Shown here: positions 42,634 through 51,720 of the stretch, in pieces | Numbering within the stretch: the first letter of the stretch is position 1 | Layout of the letters: each line of letters opens with the position of its first letter | From: Candidatus Thorarchaeota archaeon | Lineage (GTDB): Archaea; Asgardarchaeota; Thorarchaeia; Thorarchaeales; Thorarchaeaceae | Assembly (NCBI GenBank): GCA_011364905.1 | Contig: RDNZ01000005.1 | Span: forward strand, 49,313-113,312 | Length of the DNA: 64,000 bases | Direction: 5' to 3' | Position numbers and translations under genes: made by a program | Notes under the pieces: model-generated | Told to the model about the DNA's origin: nothing | Seen by the model: only the letters and a program-made list of their open reading frames with translations | The model's database searches: none

Positions 42634-43467
42634 ATGGGTCAGTCAGAGTGCCAGAAACTGGAGAAGCTGGCTGAAGAAATGGCAGACTCGGGGAAGAACA
42701 AAGAAGCGATGACGCTCTTTCAGAGAGTAGGCGATTGCTGGAAGAATTGGGAATCATTCTCAAGATCTGCTCAGGCATACGAACGCGCATATGAGCACGG
42801 TATGCTGGCGCATGAGTATAATGAAGCAGCTCTGATAATGACAAAAGCTGGTTCCTCGTGGATCAAGCAGGGGGAACATGAGAAGTTCGAGATTGATTGT
42901 CAGATTGCAGCACAAGCCTATGTGTCAGCAGCTAAGGAGAAGAAGAACCCATACCTGCTTTTGGACGGGGCATTTTGTGCCATCACTGGTGGAGATTTGG
43001 ATCTTTCAAGACAACTGATAGATGGAGTAATTCAAGTAACAAAAGGCGAAGTCACTGGTTTCATCGACCTCGCCTTGATGCTCACAGAGTATCGTTTTGG
43101 CGATGCGAACAAACTGATTGAAACAGTTCTAGCTGATGAGGTAGATAGGGAAGAGCTGGGAAAACTCAGGCATTCTTTTGAGTTGGTCCTAGCAGGTTTT
43201 GTCAGAACCTCTATTGAGTCCGAGGCAGCTGTGACTCTCGCAAGTCTTGAAGAGAGTACCGGACTTGAACGTAGACAGCTGAAGAAACTCATTCTCAGAC
43301 TGATCGAGAATGGATACATACCAGCCTATTTAGACGAGGTTTCTGAAGAACTGATTGTCGACAGCGACCGGTTCGATGTTTCATCTCTTGAAACTAGAAA
43401 ACGACCTATACTAAGCAGAGATTTGGAGGACCCGGGTGCATGGGATATCGACCTTGATGAAGACTAA
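42634..43467 (+). CDS. TPR/SNAP-like helical protein with a PCI-like winged helix
   Basis: A 277-residue protein. Residues 1-190 form helical repeats ([49 protein letters not shown]) resembling SNAP/TPR solenoids. Residues 200-250 ([44 protein letters not shown]) match the winged helix that ends PCI domains of proteasome lid, COP9 and eIF3 subunits. A helical solenoid capped by this winged helix is the definition of a PCI domain, so a PCI-like scaffold is inferred. It is 23 bases after the ABC ATPase, in the same direction. Confidence 0.65.
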   Translation: MGQSECQKLEKLAEEMADSGKNKEAMTLFQRVGDCWKNWESFSRSAQAYERAYEHGMLAHEYNEAALIMTKAGSSWIKQGEHEKFEIDCQIAAQAYVSAAKEKKNPYLLLDGAFCAITGGDLDLSRQLIDGVIQVTKGEVTGFIDLALMLTEYRFGDANKLIETVLADEVDREELGKLRHSFELVLAGFVRTSIESEAAVTLASLEESTGLERRQLKKLILRLIENGYIPAYLDEVSEELIVDSDRFDVSSLETRKRPILSRDLEDPGAWDIDLDED

Positions 43468-43571
43468 TTGAATGAAGGTACTCATGCCGCGTGTGGCCCC
43501 TAGAAAACGTTTTTAGTACCATTGTTGAAACTCACAATAGCCTGCCCACTTACACACAGGTGATACTACTA

Positions 43572-43787
43572 ATGGCTGAAGGGCTGAAATGGATGCAATG
43601 TCCTGTCTGCAAAGAATCGATCTATTGGGAGGTTCCAAAAGACAGTTTGAAGGACGTGAAACGTTTCCCAGTCCCCGTTGTTGTGAAGCACAAAGACCAT
43701 TATCTTGTCTGCTATTTGGATAGCCATTTCCAGCTTGCTGACACCGAGATTGCCATTGCTGGCGTTGAGGGCAAAGAAAAGAAATGA
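43572..43787 (+). CDS. Small zinc-binding protein
   Basis: A 71-residue protein with CPVC near residue 9 and a later HKDHYLVCYLDSH (Cys/His) that could complete a zinc site. A frame from 43491 exists, but ATG 43572 has AGGTGATA upstream and begins right before the zinc motif. Function unknown; probably a protein- or nucleic-acid-binding zinc module. Confidence 0.6.
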   Translation: MAEGLKWMQCPVCKESIYWEVPKDSLKDVKRFPVPVVVKHKDHYLVCYLDSHFQLADTEIAIAGVEGKEKK

Positions 43788-43810
43788 TACATAGAATTGC
43801 TGGTTTTCAA

Positions 43811-44347
43811 TCACTCGATACCATTATCCATAGCCCACTCTAAAACTCGTGCAGCTTGAGCACTAGCCATTCCCCACGAGCGGAGATTGAGAATCAGGTT
43901 TCGGATCCCCGCAATCCAATCATCCAGAAGGTCCTTTATGCGTTCCCTAATTGCAGGGTCTGGATCTTGTCTGTATATGGGGAGAATCATGTCAACGAGG
44001 CTCTGAGAGAGAACAAGAATGGTTTCCAATCTTGCGATCCACTCCTCCCGAGGTAGACCAGATAATGTTTGAGCCACAGCAAGATGATAGTCATATTGGG
44101 CTGTGAAGTATCTGAGTCGCCAGCTCAGCACCTCAACAAGTAAGGTCTTATGAGCTGTGCTTGGCGCGGTCTTGATGAGTAGGCTGAGGAATCGTTGGGT
44201 CATCTCATCTGCAGACTGGCTGGCATCGAAATAGAGCGCCATCGCCTGCTGGTACTCCTCATTGGTAAGACACTCGTCAGCGCGGCCTACTGCATGCTTG
44301 AAGCGGTCAAGCAGTGCTTTTGTGGATGCGCCTTCGATATCTTCCAT
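43811..44347 (-). CDS. Unrecognised all-helical protein
   Basis: A 178-residue protein predicted to be entirely alpha-helical, with a TPR-like start (ADECLTNEEYQQAMALYFDAS) and amphipathic helices after it. No catalytic or metal motif. The end is 23 bases from that of the small zinc protein (convergent). Confidence 0.5.
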   Translation of the reverse strand: MEDIEGASTKALLDRFKHAVGRADECLTNEEYQQAMALYFDASQSADEMTQRFLSLLIKTAPSTAHKTLLVEVLSWRLRYFTAQYDYHLAVAQTLSGLPREEWIARLETILVLSQSLVDMILPIYRQDPDPAIRERIKDLLDDWIAGIRNLILNLRSWGMASAQAARVLEWAMDNGIE

Positions 44348-44466
44348 TAGAAGTTCACCTTGTCTTCATACCATTGGGAGCGACCATGATGACCCTATTG
44401 AGCGTATCCTCTTGGTCCGAGTCTTGCTCAGAGTTCCTACACTTCCAATATGATGTTTTGCTGTTT

Positions 44467-45456
44467 CTATTCTTCTAGATACATGACAGGGGCAGGATGC
44501 TTCAATTTGAACTCTTCTGTGGCCTGTGTCCATGCTAAAAACTCCTCAGTTGGTGGGCTGGTTCGATATAACTCCTCACGTTCTGCTTCTAGAGTGATGT
44601 TCTTCACGCCTGAAAGCTCAGCCATTGTGAGCACTTTGTTACCAGCTTCTTCACCTTTTTCCCGTATAGGTTGCATCCAATCGTTCCAGGATTTGTCTCT
44701 CATGAGGTGATGATCCACCACGAGAATCGGAACAGTCGAGGCGAGGACAACTAATGAGTTATGTGCTAGCTCTCTTTCGTGGTCCGTAAACTGTGACAAG
44801 TAGAGAGGAGGACCACCGACAATAAGAAGGTCTGGAGACAATAGCAGAATATACTGGAGGGATTTCTCGACAATGGGTCCTTGGACATCTGGTGCAAACA
44901 TGAAACGACTGTCCCCATACTCGACACTTGTTGCTAGAACATAGCCCAGAAATGAGTTGACAGGACCGTGAGCCAGTGGCAGTGAGTAAGTCATCTTCGT
45001 GTCATTGAATTTGAATGTTCGATTATCCGCCCACTCAATCCTACTGGCCACTTCTTGAATGTCCTTCTCGAAATAGAAACCACGCTTTCTCTGAGAGGGA
45101 TTTATGTTGTCCCGATTATCCTTAGTCAGGACCACCTTGCCAGCAAACATTTCACGACGCTCATTTCCTGTACTCAGGTTGTATAGGCAGTTCTCAAAAC
45201 CCGGTCGAACATGATCATAGTGATAATGTGAAAGGGATAAAATGTCAGACTCCGCAGCAGTTTTAGTGATTGCCTGCAGGGACTTTTTGAGCGCGATGTA
45301 CTCTGTTGGATGTGGCTCTAATTTGAACCGCTTTGCCAAGGCAGCTGATGGATCAAAAAGAATACTGACATCGGGTGTAGAAACATGCGTGCACAATGAA
45401 CGAGTGCCGAGACTCTCTGCAGCCAGGGGAGTGATCTCAATCTCTCCTATTTTCAT
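44467..45456 (-). CDS. UPF0282-type MBL-fold protein
   Basis: A 329-residue archaeal metallo-beta-lactamase-fold protein: TPLAAESLGTRSLCTHV start, LFDPSAAL, LSHYHYDHVRPGF (metal HxHxDH), LAHGP, FMFAPDVQGP, VVDHHLMRDKSW. These are features of the UPF0282 family, whose reaction is not known to me; phosphodiesterase or lactonase chemistry would fit the fold. ATG 45456 begins the conserved part and overlaps the end of the NUDIX gene by 20 bases, so it is co-translated with it. Confidence 0.75.
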   Translation of the reverse strand: MKIGEIEITPLAAESLGTRSLCTHVSTPDVSILFDPSAALAKRFKLEPHPTEYIALKKSLQAITKTAAESDILSLSHYHYDHVRPGFENCLYNLSTGNERREMFAGKVVLTKDNRDNINPSQRKRGFYFEKDIQEVASRIEWADNRTFKFNDTKMTYSLPLAHGPVNSFLGYVLATSVEYGDSRFMFAPDVQGPIVEKSLQYILLLSPDLLIVGGPPLYLSQFTDHERELAHNSLVVLASTVPILVVDHHLMRDKSWNDWMQPIREKGEEAGNKVLTMAELSGVKNITLEAEREELYRTSPPTEEFLAWTQATEEFKLKHPAPVMYLEE

Positions 45457-45958
45457 TCTCAGACTCCCTATAATAGACCAACTGATACCCATCTTTGTCA
45501 TGAAGTAGCTCAGCTTCATAGATTGCTTGATGCGAACTAGGACTCTTGAAACACCTGAACATCTGGTAATCTGATGGCAAGAACTGACGTTTCATAGAAG
45601 GTAATTCCTCTTCTGTAATCAATCTAAGGACCCCTTCACGATGATTCTCATTGAAAGTCGAAATCTCAGCGTGTCCTACGAATATGAGAAAGTATGCGGA
45701 GAGCTGTCCGTTTGTTTCAACTAAACGTTCAGATACTAGACCACGATACTCATAGTTTTGGACTCTAGACGCACCAGTTTCTTCTAGGACTTCTCTAATT
45801 GCTGCACTTCGAATGTGCTCCCCAAGTCTTATTTTCCCTCCCACCATACTCCATAGTTTCTCATAAGGGGGGTTTCGTCGCTGGAGGAACAAATAGCCAT
45901 TTCCACATCTGAGAATCGTGATAGCGATTGGGATCATCTTCGTCATTGATTCCGCCAA
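45437..45958 (-). CDS. NUDIX hydrolase
   Basis: A 173-residue Nudix protein with an intact box GGKIRLGEHIRSAAIREVLEETGA (GX5EX7REUXEEXGU) at about 41-64. The upstream QRRNPPYEKLWSMVG context is like MutT/ADP-ribose-type enzymes. It hydrolyses a nucleoside diphosphate linked to another group; substrate open. It overlaps the start of the UPF0282 gene. Start ATG 45958; ATG 45943 (MTKMIP) is possible. Confidence 0.85.
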   Translation of the reverse strand: MAESMTKMIPIAITILRCGNGYLFLQRRNPPYEKLWSMVGGKIRLGEHIRSAAIREVLEETGASRVQNYEYRGLVSERLVETNGQLSAYFLIFVGHAEISTFNENHREGVLRLITEEELPSMKRQFLPSDYQMFRCFKSPSSHQAIYEAELLHDKDGYQLVYYRESENENRRD

Positions 45959-46062
45959 TAGATGGGTTGCATCGCGACTCCTTTAAAGATAGATGCTTTC
46001 CGAATTCTATCGAAGCTAACATTCATAGCAATCAATAAGATTCTGATTCATAGGTCTGTACT

Positions 46063-47550
46063 GTGGAACCGATAATTTCGAATAACATTAGAAAACGGAT
46101 ACTTGCAGAGATCACACCCTCAAAGGAAGAGATAGACCTACAGAAAACGACCATTGATAGTCTCAAAAGCGCTTTGTCTAGTCATCCAAGCTCACATGAG
46201 TATAGATACTCCTTCATAGAAGCCCAAGGGTCTACAGGTAGAAAACAGACACAACTTCGAGGCACTGCTGACATTGACCTCTTTGTTGGATTAAGTCCTG
46301 AAGATTACAGTGCAATCCTTGAGAAACCTCCACAAAGCAGACATCGTGAGATTGACAATCTGATGAATAGGATGATCAATGATTGGTTTGAACCAGCGTT
46401 AGCAGGGTTGGATACAGCAGATGTTCAGCTTGCGTTCTCGCAACACCCATACCTTTCATTGAAGATGAGGGGATTGGATATTGATATACTAGGCTGTTTC
46501 GACATTAATCAGGACCAACTTTCCAAGAGAGGACCCTTCACAGCTGTTGACAGGACAGTTCATCATACACAATATGTTGCAGACCGCCTAACAGAAGAGA
46601 AAAGGGAAGATGCTAGAATCCTAAAGTCCTTTGTGAGAGCCTGCCATGCCTATGGAGACCGTTGCGCAGTTGGAAGAATGGGCATCACAGGGGTGTCCCT
46701 TGAACTGTTGGCAATCCTGTCGCGAAACTTGGATGATGCTATCGAAAAACTGGAGAAACTGCGAGATTTCCCAATAGACCCTGAAGAACGTACATTGAAG
46801 GATTTACGCAAGATTCCAGCGTTTAAGGATGATTACATAATCTTGATTGACCCAACTGACCATCAAAGAAACATCGCATCAAGTTTCACTCCTCGAGCAT
46901 ATGAGTGTGTGAAGTATCGTATAGGAGAATTACAGAAGGCATGTCTTGAGCACGATGAGACCAAACTGATTGAATTAATGATAGAAGCGCCAATTCCGAG
47001 TGATCCATTACCTGACTGGCTAGCAAATCACGCTTTTGCGAGGGAGTTCAAATCTGATGGCTCCAGACATTATACTATCCTTCGAGACAAGTTGTATCGT
47101 GCGGCTGGAAAAGCGCAGGCAACACTTCAGGCTGAGAGAACTGGAGAGCCAAGATTCGGCGAAACACTCATGGAGGTCGTTTTCGAAGAAGATACATTCT
47201 CAATCGGATTCTTGATTGAGTGTCCGAAGATCTCAAAGGACTATCTTAGACGGGGACCGCCCATTACGCTTGTTGAGGCTGCAGAGGAATTCAGAAAGAG
47301 CCATCCTGAGGTTGATGAGCGGGATGGATACCTTTGGATCAAGGTTGAAAGGGAGTGGGATAACCCAAAGGCACTAGCGGATATGGTTCTGGCTGAGAGC
47401 ACTATTAAGGGATTGAGACAAGTTACGGAAACAGGCGAGGTTTCACAAAAAGTCCTCAATGTTCTATACAAATTCATACTACCCCTAGATCAGACTTTCT
47501 ACAAAAAAATAACAAGAGTTAAGGATAAAGACCAAGACATTCAGCAGTGA
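46063..47550 (+). CDS. cca: CCA-adding enzyme (archaeal class I)
   Basis: A 495-residue tRNA nucleotidyltransferase that adds or repairs 3' CCA. N-terminal head: EAQGSTGRKTQLRGTADIDLFV with the GS..D.D signature of class I polymerase-beta nucleotidyltransferases; LDIDILGCFDIN gives the third carboxylate; the central domain includes AVDRTVHHTQYV and LKSFVRACHAYG; the tail domain follows. GTG start with an AATAAGAT element about 30 nt upstream, so possibly leaderless. The genome also encodes CCA in the tRNA-Gln gene, so the enzyme may be for repair or for other tRNAs. Confidence 0.93.
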   Translation: MEPIISNNIRKRILAEITPSKEEIDLQKTTIDSLKSALSSHPSSHEYRYSFIEAQGSTGRKQTQLRGTADIDLFVGLSPEDYSAILEKPPQSRHREIDNLMNRMINDWFEPALAGLDTADVQLAFSQHPYLSLKMRGLDIDILGCFDINQDQLSKRGPFTAVDRTVHHTQYVADRLTEEKREDARILKSFVRACHAYGDRCAVGRMGITGVSLELLAILSRNLDDAIEKLEKLRDFPIDPEERTLKDLRKIPAFKDDYIILIDPTDHQRNIASSFTPRAYECVKYRIGELQKACLEHDETKLIELMIEAPIPSDPLPDWLANHAFAREFKSDGSRHYTILRDKLYRAAGKAQATLQAERTGEPRFGETLMEVVFEEDTFSIGFLIECPKISKDYLRRGPPITLVEAAEEFRKSHPEVDERDGYLWIKVEREWDNPKALADMVLAESTIKGLRQVTETGEVSQKVLNVLYKFILPLDQTFYKKITRVKDKDQDIQQ

Positions 47551-47556
47551 TTAGCT

Positions 47557-48630
47557 GTGCCAAAAAACAATATTGCCTTCATCTCACATCCAAAATCAAA
47601 TCAACACAGAATGCCATTCGCCAGACCAAGCATAGAAGCTTTTGAAACTCCTCTTAGAACCCAATATGCAGAAAGGTACCTTGAGAAAGAAGGCGTACTT
47701 AACGATGTATTGAGAGTGAAAGCTCCAAAGGCCAAGCTACGAGACGCCTTGATGGTTCACTCCCCTTATTTAATCGATACTGTCCGAATCATGACAGAGA
47801 TTGGCAGCGGAGAGCTAGGCGAGGCATCCTACGCAAGTCCAGATCTTATGAGAGCAGCCCTACGTGCGGTTGGAGGAGCGATGAAAAGTGCCGAGTTGGT
47901 TGTTGCGGGGGAGTCTGAGCATGCATTCTCTTTGATGCGGCCACCAGGACACCATGCGACATCATCAGATCCAATGGGGCTCTGTTACTTCAATAACTTG
48001 GCAATAGCAACTCGCCATATCATGAAGGATGAAGATGTCAACAAGGTGTCGATACTCGACTTCGACGACCATCATGGAAACGGTACATCAGAGATATTCT
48101 ATGCAGATGCAAATGTCCAGTTCATTTCTATTCATGAGTATGACTATGACAACTTTGGTTTGGGATATTTCACAGAAGTTGGCTATGGAGACGCAAAGGG
48201 GACAAACATCAACATACCTCTGATGGAAACATCTCCGAATGCTTCGTACGAAACAGCCTTAGAAAAGGTGATACGTCCAGCGATAAGACGATTTGCTCCA
48301 GATATAATCATGGTTTCTGCAGGCTTTGATGCTCACTATGCGGACCCTGTTGGAAACATGGATGTTGATTCACGCGTCTTTTGGCGGTTCGGGAAATTCG
48401 TTCGCGATATGGTCCATAAATTGAAAGCAATGGGCTCAGTTTGGATTCTGGAGGGAGGATACAATCCATTTGCACTGGGACAATCGATTAGAGCAAGTCT
48501 TGAGGGGCTTGCTGGGAAACATCCTCCGAAACTTGATGATCAAATAGAGAGAGAGGTATTTCCTGAGATCACCGAGGCAAATGTAGAGATTATAGATAAG
48601 GTTCTAGAGACAATTGACCCATTCTGGTGA
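47557..48630 (+). CDS. Histone-deacetylase-family hydrolase
   Basis: A 357-residue arginase/HDAC-fold hydrolase: MRPPGHHATS, SILDFDDHHGNGT (Asp/His zinc ligands), FISIHEYD, VSAGFDAHYADPVG and WILEGGYN. This is the class II HDAC/acetylpolyamine amidohydrolase type. Substrate may be an acetyl-lysine protein, acetylpolyamine or a small molecule. GTG start just 6 bases after the cca stop with GTGAT overlapping the stop, so it is in an operon with cca. Confidence 0.9.
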   Translation: MPKNNIAFISHPKSNQHRMPFARPSIEAFETPLRTQYAERYLEKEGVLNDVLRVKAPKAKLRDALMVHSPYLIDTVRIMTEIGSGELGEASYASPDLMRAALRAVGGAMKSAELVVAGESEHAFSLMRPPGHHATSSDPMGLCYFNNLAIATRHIMKDEDVNKVSILDFDDHHGNGTSEIFYADANVQFISIHEYDYDNFGLGYFTEVGYGDAKGTNINIPLMETSPNASYETALEKVIRPAIRRFAPDIIMVSAGFDAHYADPVGNMDVDSRVFWRFGKFVRDMVHKLKAMGSVWILEGGYNPFALGQSIRASLEGLAGKHPPKLDDQIEREVFPEITEANVEIIDKVLETIDPFW

Positions 48631-48722
48631 AACTTTGGAGTGTTTTCGTTCATAGTGACATGAACAAGATTTTAAGGCCTCTCGAGTTGCAGGCGAGCTA
48701 TCAGTCTTGGTGGAACTACAAA

Positions 48723-49019
48723 TTGGGTAAAAAGAGAAAATCTGGCGGAAGAAGCAAGGGCAGTTCTGGCAAATCAGGAACTGTTCAATGCTCAAGATGC
48801 GGACGGATTGTGCCAGCCGACAAGGCAAAAAAATACACGAAGAGAGTATCAGCTGTTGAACCTCAGCTTGCCCGTGAGCTTAGACAACAGGGGACCTATA
48901 TACAAACTAAAAGGGTCACTTCCTATTACTGTGTGAGCTGCGCGGTTCATGCAGGCAGGGTTCAAATCAGACAAGCCTCAGAGCGGAGAACCGTACCAGG
49001 TCGACGCTCAAGAAATTAA
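48723..49019 (+). CDS. rps26e: Ribosomal protein S26e
   Basis: A 98-residue small-subunit protein: a basic start GKKRKSGGRSKGS, CSRCGRIVPADKAKK, and YYCVSCAVHAG form the conserved CxxC/CxxC zinc layout of eukaryotic/archaeal S26e. It is found in TACK and Asgard archaea and in eukaryotes, so it is a lineage marker. The frame runs from 48627, but GGTGGA upstream of TTG 48723 and alignment to S26e place the start there; TTTTAA near 48670 may be the promoter. Confidence 0.88.
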   Translation: MGKKRKSGGRSKGSSGKSGTVQCSRCGRIVPADKAKKYTKRVSAVEPQLARELRQQGTYIQTKRVTSYYCVSCAVHAGRVQIRQASERRTVPGRRSRN

Positions 49020-49088
49020 TGTCACAATGACCGACCTTCAAGTCGAAAACCAATAGAGCTGAAAAATAACAAAGAGCTGGTATGCCAA

Positions 49089-49679
49089 ATGCCAGAATCC
49101 ACCATGATTAGATTCTTACAACTCCTCCCCCAAGTTTCTCCAAAGGGAGAATTCCTTCTCAAGGACCTACCTGGATCTGGAAAAAGAATAGACGTGCTTT
49201 GTAGAGGCCTTGCAGCATGTTTTGAGTGGGCTCCAATGACTTGGCCAAAATCAAGTCTTGAAATGATTGCGATTATTGGTGGTACGAAGATACTCAGATT
49301 TAAAGAGCCTGCAAATCAAAAATTTGAGGGGGAACTTGAGTGGGCGATTGCCATAAAAGATTCTCTTAGAGGAGAACCTTCCGGGTTCATTACCGTGGCC
49401 ACTGGAACCCTTGAGGATGTGATTCAGGAACTGAATAAGCCCCCAGTGTCTGCATTATGGGTCTTAGATGAGAAAGGCTCTAAGCTTTCAGAGGTTCCAG
49501 ATGTGCACTCAGCTCCTCAGAACAGTTTTATGCTTGGAGACCATAGGGGCTTTGATTCCCAGACTATGGATGTCATATCTAAGTATAAAATCCCAAAGAT
49601 ATCTCTTGGGAGGAAGAGTTATCTCAGTAGCCACTGTCTTGCTGCGATAATATCAGAGTTTGAAAGGACCGTCAGATAA
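49089..49679 (+). CDS. trmY: tRNA pseudouridine(54) N1-methyltransferase TrmY
   Basis: A 196-residue SPOUT-fold methyltransferase: LPGSGKRIDVLCRGLAACF near the start, LEMIAIIGG, and the C-terminal knot sequence FMLGDHRGFD with ISLGRKSYLSSHCLAAIISE. TrmY makes m1-pseudouridine at position 54 of archaeal tRNA. ATG 49104 (MIRFLQLLP) is an alternative start that resembles other TrmY N-termini. Its stop overlaps the start of the PadR gene (TAATG). Confidence 0.88.
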   Translation: MPESTMIRFLQLLPQVSPKGEFLLKDLPGSGKRIDVLCRGLAACFEWAPMTWPKSSLEMIAIIGGTKILRFKEPANQKFEGELEWAIAIKDSLRGEPSGFITVATGTLEDVIQELNKPPVSALWVLDEKGSKLSEVPDVHSAPQNSFMLGDHRGFDSQTMDVISKYKIPKISLGRKSYLSSHCLAAIISEFERTVR

Positions 49680-50035
49680 TGCCAGATGATGAAAAATCCC
49701 ATTCCGAGCAACAAGCCAAGGCTATGACAAGACTTGTGAACAAACTTACCAAGGAGATGCTCTGGATGTACATATTGCGTCTGTTGCAAGAGCGACCTCA
49801 TTATGGATATGAAATCAAGGAACTCATCACCAAACGATTCGGTTTTTCACCAGCAACTGTTAGTGGATATGCAATCATCTATCGTCTAATGAAAGATGGA
49901 CTCATAGAAGAACAGAGAAAAGATGATTCGCCAAGAAAATATTACTCGATAACGGAGAAAGGCAGTAGAGCGATGGTTGAGGCCAAAGCATTTCTAGGAA
50001 AAACTATGGATATGGTATTTGACGAAACATCATAG
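49679..50035 (+). CDS. PadR-family transcription regulator
   Basis: A 118-residue winged-helix protein: LRLLQERPHYGYEIKELITKRF, SGYAIIYRLMKDGLIEE and KYYSITEKGSRAM are the PadR hallmarks. PadR proteins repress small-molecule-responsive genes. ATG overlaps the trmY stop. Convergent with the PfkB-like gene. Confidence 0.9.
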   Translation: MPDDEKSHSEQQAKAMTRLVNKLTKEMLWMYILRLLQERPHYGYEIKELITKRFGFSPATVSGYAIIYRLMKDGLIEEQRKDDSPRKYYSITEKGSRAMVEAKAFLGKTMDMVFDETS

Positions 50036-50045
50036 AAATCATCGA

Positions 50046-50924
50046 CTATCGAGTTTCGATTGAGTCGGAGATAAAATTGGACCGCCGATCCACTTCTGAT
50101 TCTCTTATTGAGAAGTCCATACCAAGACTCTCAACCTTCAGACTTGCAATACTTGATGCATAGACACCACAATCAACAATGGGCATTCCATTTATCGACT
50201 GCGATGCGAAGGATGCAAGAAACACAGAGCCTGCGCCAACTGGGTCGACTTCCTCGGTCGGAAACGCAGGAATGTGATTGAAGTCTGTTCCATCATAGGT
50301 AAGGCAACCCTTTTTCCCAAAAGTTATGATGCAAGCTTCAGCCGCCCACTGAACCATGAGTTCTGCAGCCAGATATGGGTCAGACTCTCCAGTCAGCAGT
50401 TCAGACTCGAGCTGATTTGATTTAATGATATCAAGATAGCTTTCGGTTTTCTCAGCGACACTAAACTCTCGAATAAACTCCAGTCGGCCATCTGAGTTCA
50501 GTTTTCGAAGTTGGGGATCAAGAAAGACAAGCGTGTCTGTCGAACTACATACCCATTCTATAAACTCCGGCGTAATTTCTTGAAGGGATGGACTCAATAG
50601 AATGGCTTGTGAGTTCAGAAACTCCTCTGGAATGCTGCGAATACTAATCTTTGATGGAATGACAATGATACTCGAATCATGATTAATTGACGGATTATTG
50701 ATCTCCACACCCTCTTTTTCTTTAGCATCTACAATGAAATACTCTGGTATTCCGAGTTCATCCGCACCACTGATGAATGCATCGGCCAGGGTTGTAGTAA
50801 CAGAACTTACAATTGCCATTTGCTCAATTCCAATCTTTGCTGCGGTCGCAGCTGAATAGATACTCGGTCCTGACAGTCTGCCGTTGTGGAATGTTGGATT
50901 ACCAATCACAACGAGATCATACAT
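50046..50924 (-). CDS. PfkB-family carbohydrate-kinase-like protein with the catalytic Asp replaced
   Basis: A 292-residue ribokinase-fold protein: VIGNPTFHNGRLSGPSIYSAATAAKIG, IIKSNQLESELLTG (the N-x-x-E region) and ITFGKKG. The second PfkB signature reads DPVGAGSVFLASF, with Ser233 where kinases have the catalytic base Asp. Either activity is lost or altered. ATG 50924 is 8 nt after GGTGA and overlaps the end of the CDP-alcohol phosphotransferase gene, so the two are coupled. A link to inositol-lipid metabolism is possible by context but not shown. Confidence 0.75.
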   Translation of the reverse strand: MYDLVVIGNPTFHNGRLSGPSIYSAATAAKIGIEQMAIVSSVTTTLADAFISGADELGIPEYFIVDAKEKEGVEINNPSINHDSSIIVIPSKISIRSIPEEFLNSQAILLSPSLQEITPEFIEWVCSSTDTLVFLDPQLRKLNSDGRLEFIREFSVAEKTESYLDIIKSNQLESELLTGESDPYLAAELMVQWAAEACIITFGKKGCLTYDGTDFNHIPAFPTEEVDPVGAGSVFLASFASQSINGMPIVDCGVYASSIASLKVESLGMDFSIRESEVDRRSNFISDSIETR

Positions 50925-51654
50925 CTGCGTTTTCACCCTTTTCTGATGCGCCAATGACTTTCTTTGCATAGCTAAGTCTCTGGACCACGGTGATGTGTGA
51001 CAGAATGCCAACGATTACGATGCATAGAGTGAGTATGTTGGTGATGTCCAGCATAACAAAGAAGGCGAGCGCTGCAGGAATTGGAGTTAGAATGTCTATC
51101 CAAATGTTCGTAGTCGGAATGGCTAGTAGCAGGATTCCTGCGATTTGAAGAATCAATTTCTCCTGACGCTCAGCTATTCCAACTGCGCAGCTCTCCATGC
51201 CTCCAACTGATTCAGCCTTGGCGCGAGTGAAACTTGCCATTATCATTCCAAAAAGTGCGAAGATCCCCCAAAACCAAGGAACAAATGTGTCTCCGGATAT
51301 ATATGGCCACCAGGGTATGGTGACTGCATTGACCGGACCCATCATTAGACCCAACATGAACAGATACTCTGCATACCTGTCAAGTGTATGGTCAAAAGTG
51401 GCACCGAATTTTGATGCCAAACCTGCTGCCCGGGCTACAGCACCGTCGAACATATCCATGACTACCGTTAGAATCATGAATGACAGGCCAATAAGGAGGT
51501 CACCAAGTACAAAGAACCATGCACTCACAAGGGCAACAAGAACTGTCAATCCCGTGATCATATTGGGAGTGATGCCAGTTCGAGCTAATACTCTGCCAAC
51601 GGGCATCATGGCGCGTTGATATCGTTCTCTCAAAGACCCGAGCATATGTTTCAC
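50917..51654 (-). CDS. CDP-alcohol phosphatidyltransferase (archaetidylinositol-phosphate-synthase-like)
   Basis: A 245-residue membrane enzyme with the family signature MDMFDGAVARAAGLASKFGATFDHTLD (D-x2-DG-x2-AR-x8-G-x3-D-x3-D at about 67-92) and six hydrophobic segments. It transfers a CDP-archaeol head to an alcohol phosphate; the archaeal inositol-phosphate version is the leading candidate because an inositol-1-phosphate synthase is present at 38 kb, although serine and glycerol-phosphate versions share the motif. Overlaps the PfkB-like gene. Confidence 0.85.
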   Translation of the reverse strand: MKHMLGSLRERYQRAMMPVGRVLARTGITPNMITGLTVLVALVSAWFFVLGDLLIGLSFMILTVVMDMFDGAVARAAGLASKFGATFDHTLDRYAEYLFMLGLMMGPVNAVTIPWWPYISGDTFVPWFWGIFALFGMIMASFTRAKAESVGGMESCAVGIAERQEKLILQIAGILLLAIPTTNIWIDILTPIPAALAFFVMLDITNILTLCIVIVGILSHITVVQRLSYAKKVIGASEKGENADV

Positions 51655-51720
51655 AAATCCAGTACCCTAGGGACCGGCTTCGCCGAAAGGTGTAGTGTTA
51701 ATAAACGTGTTGTGAGATGC

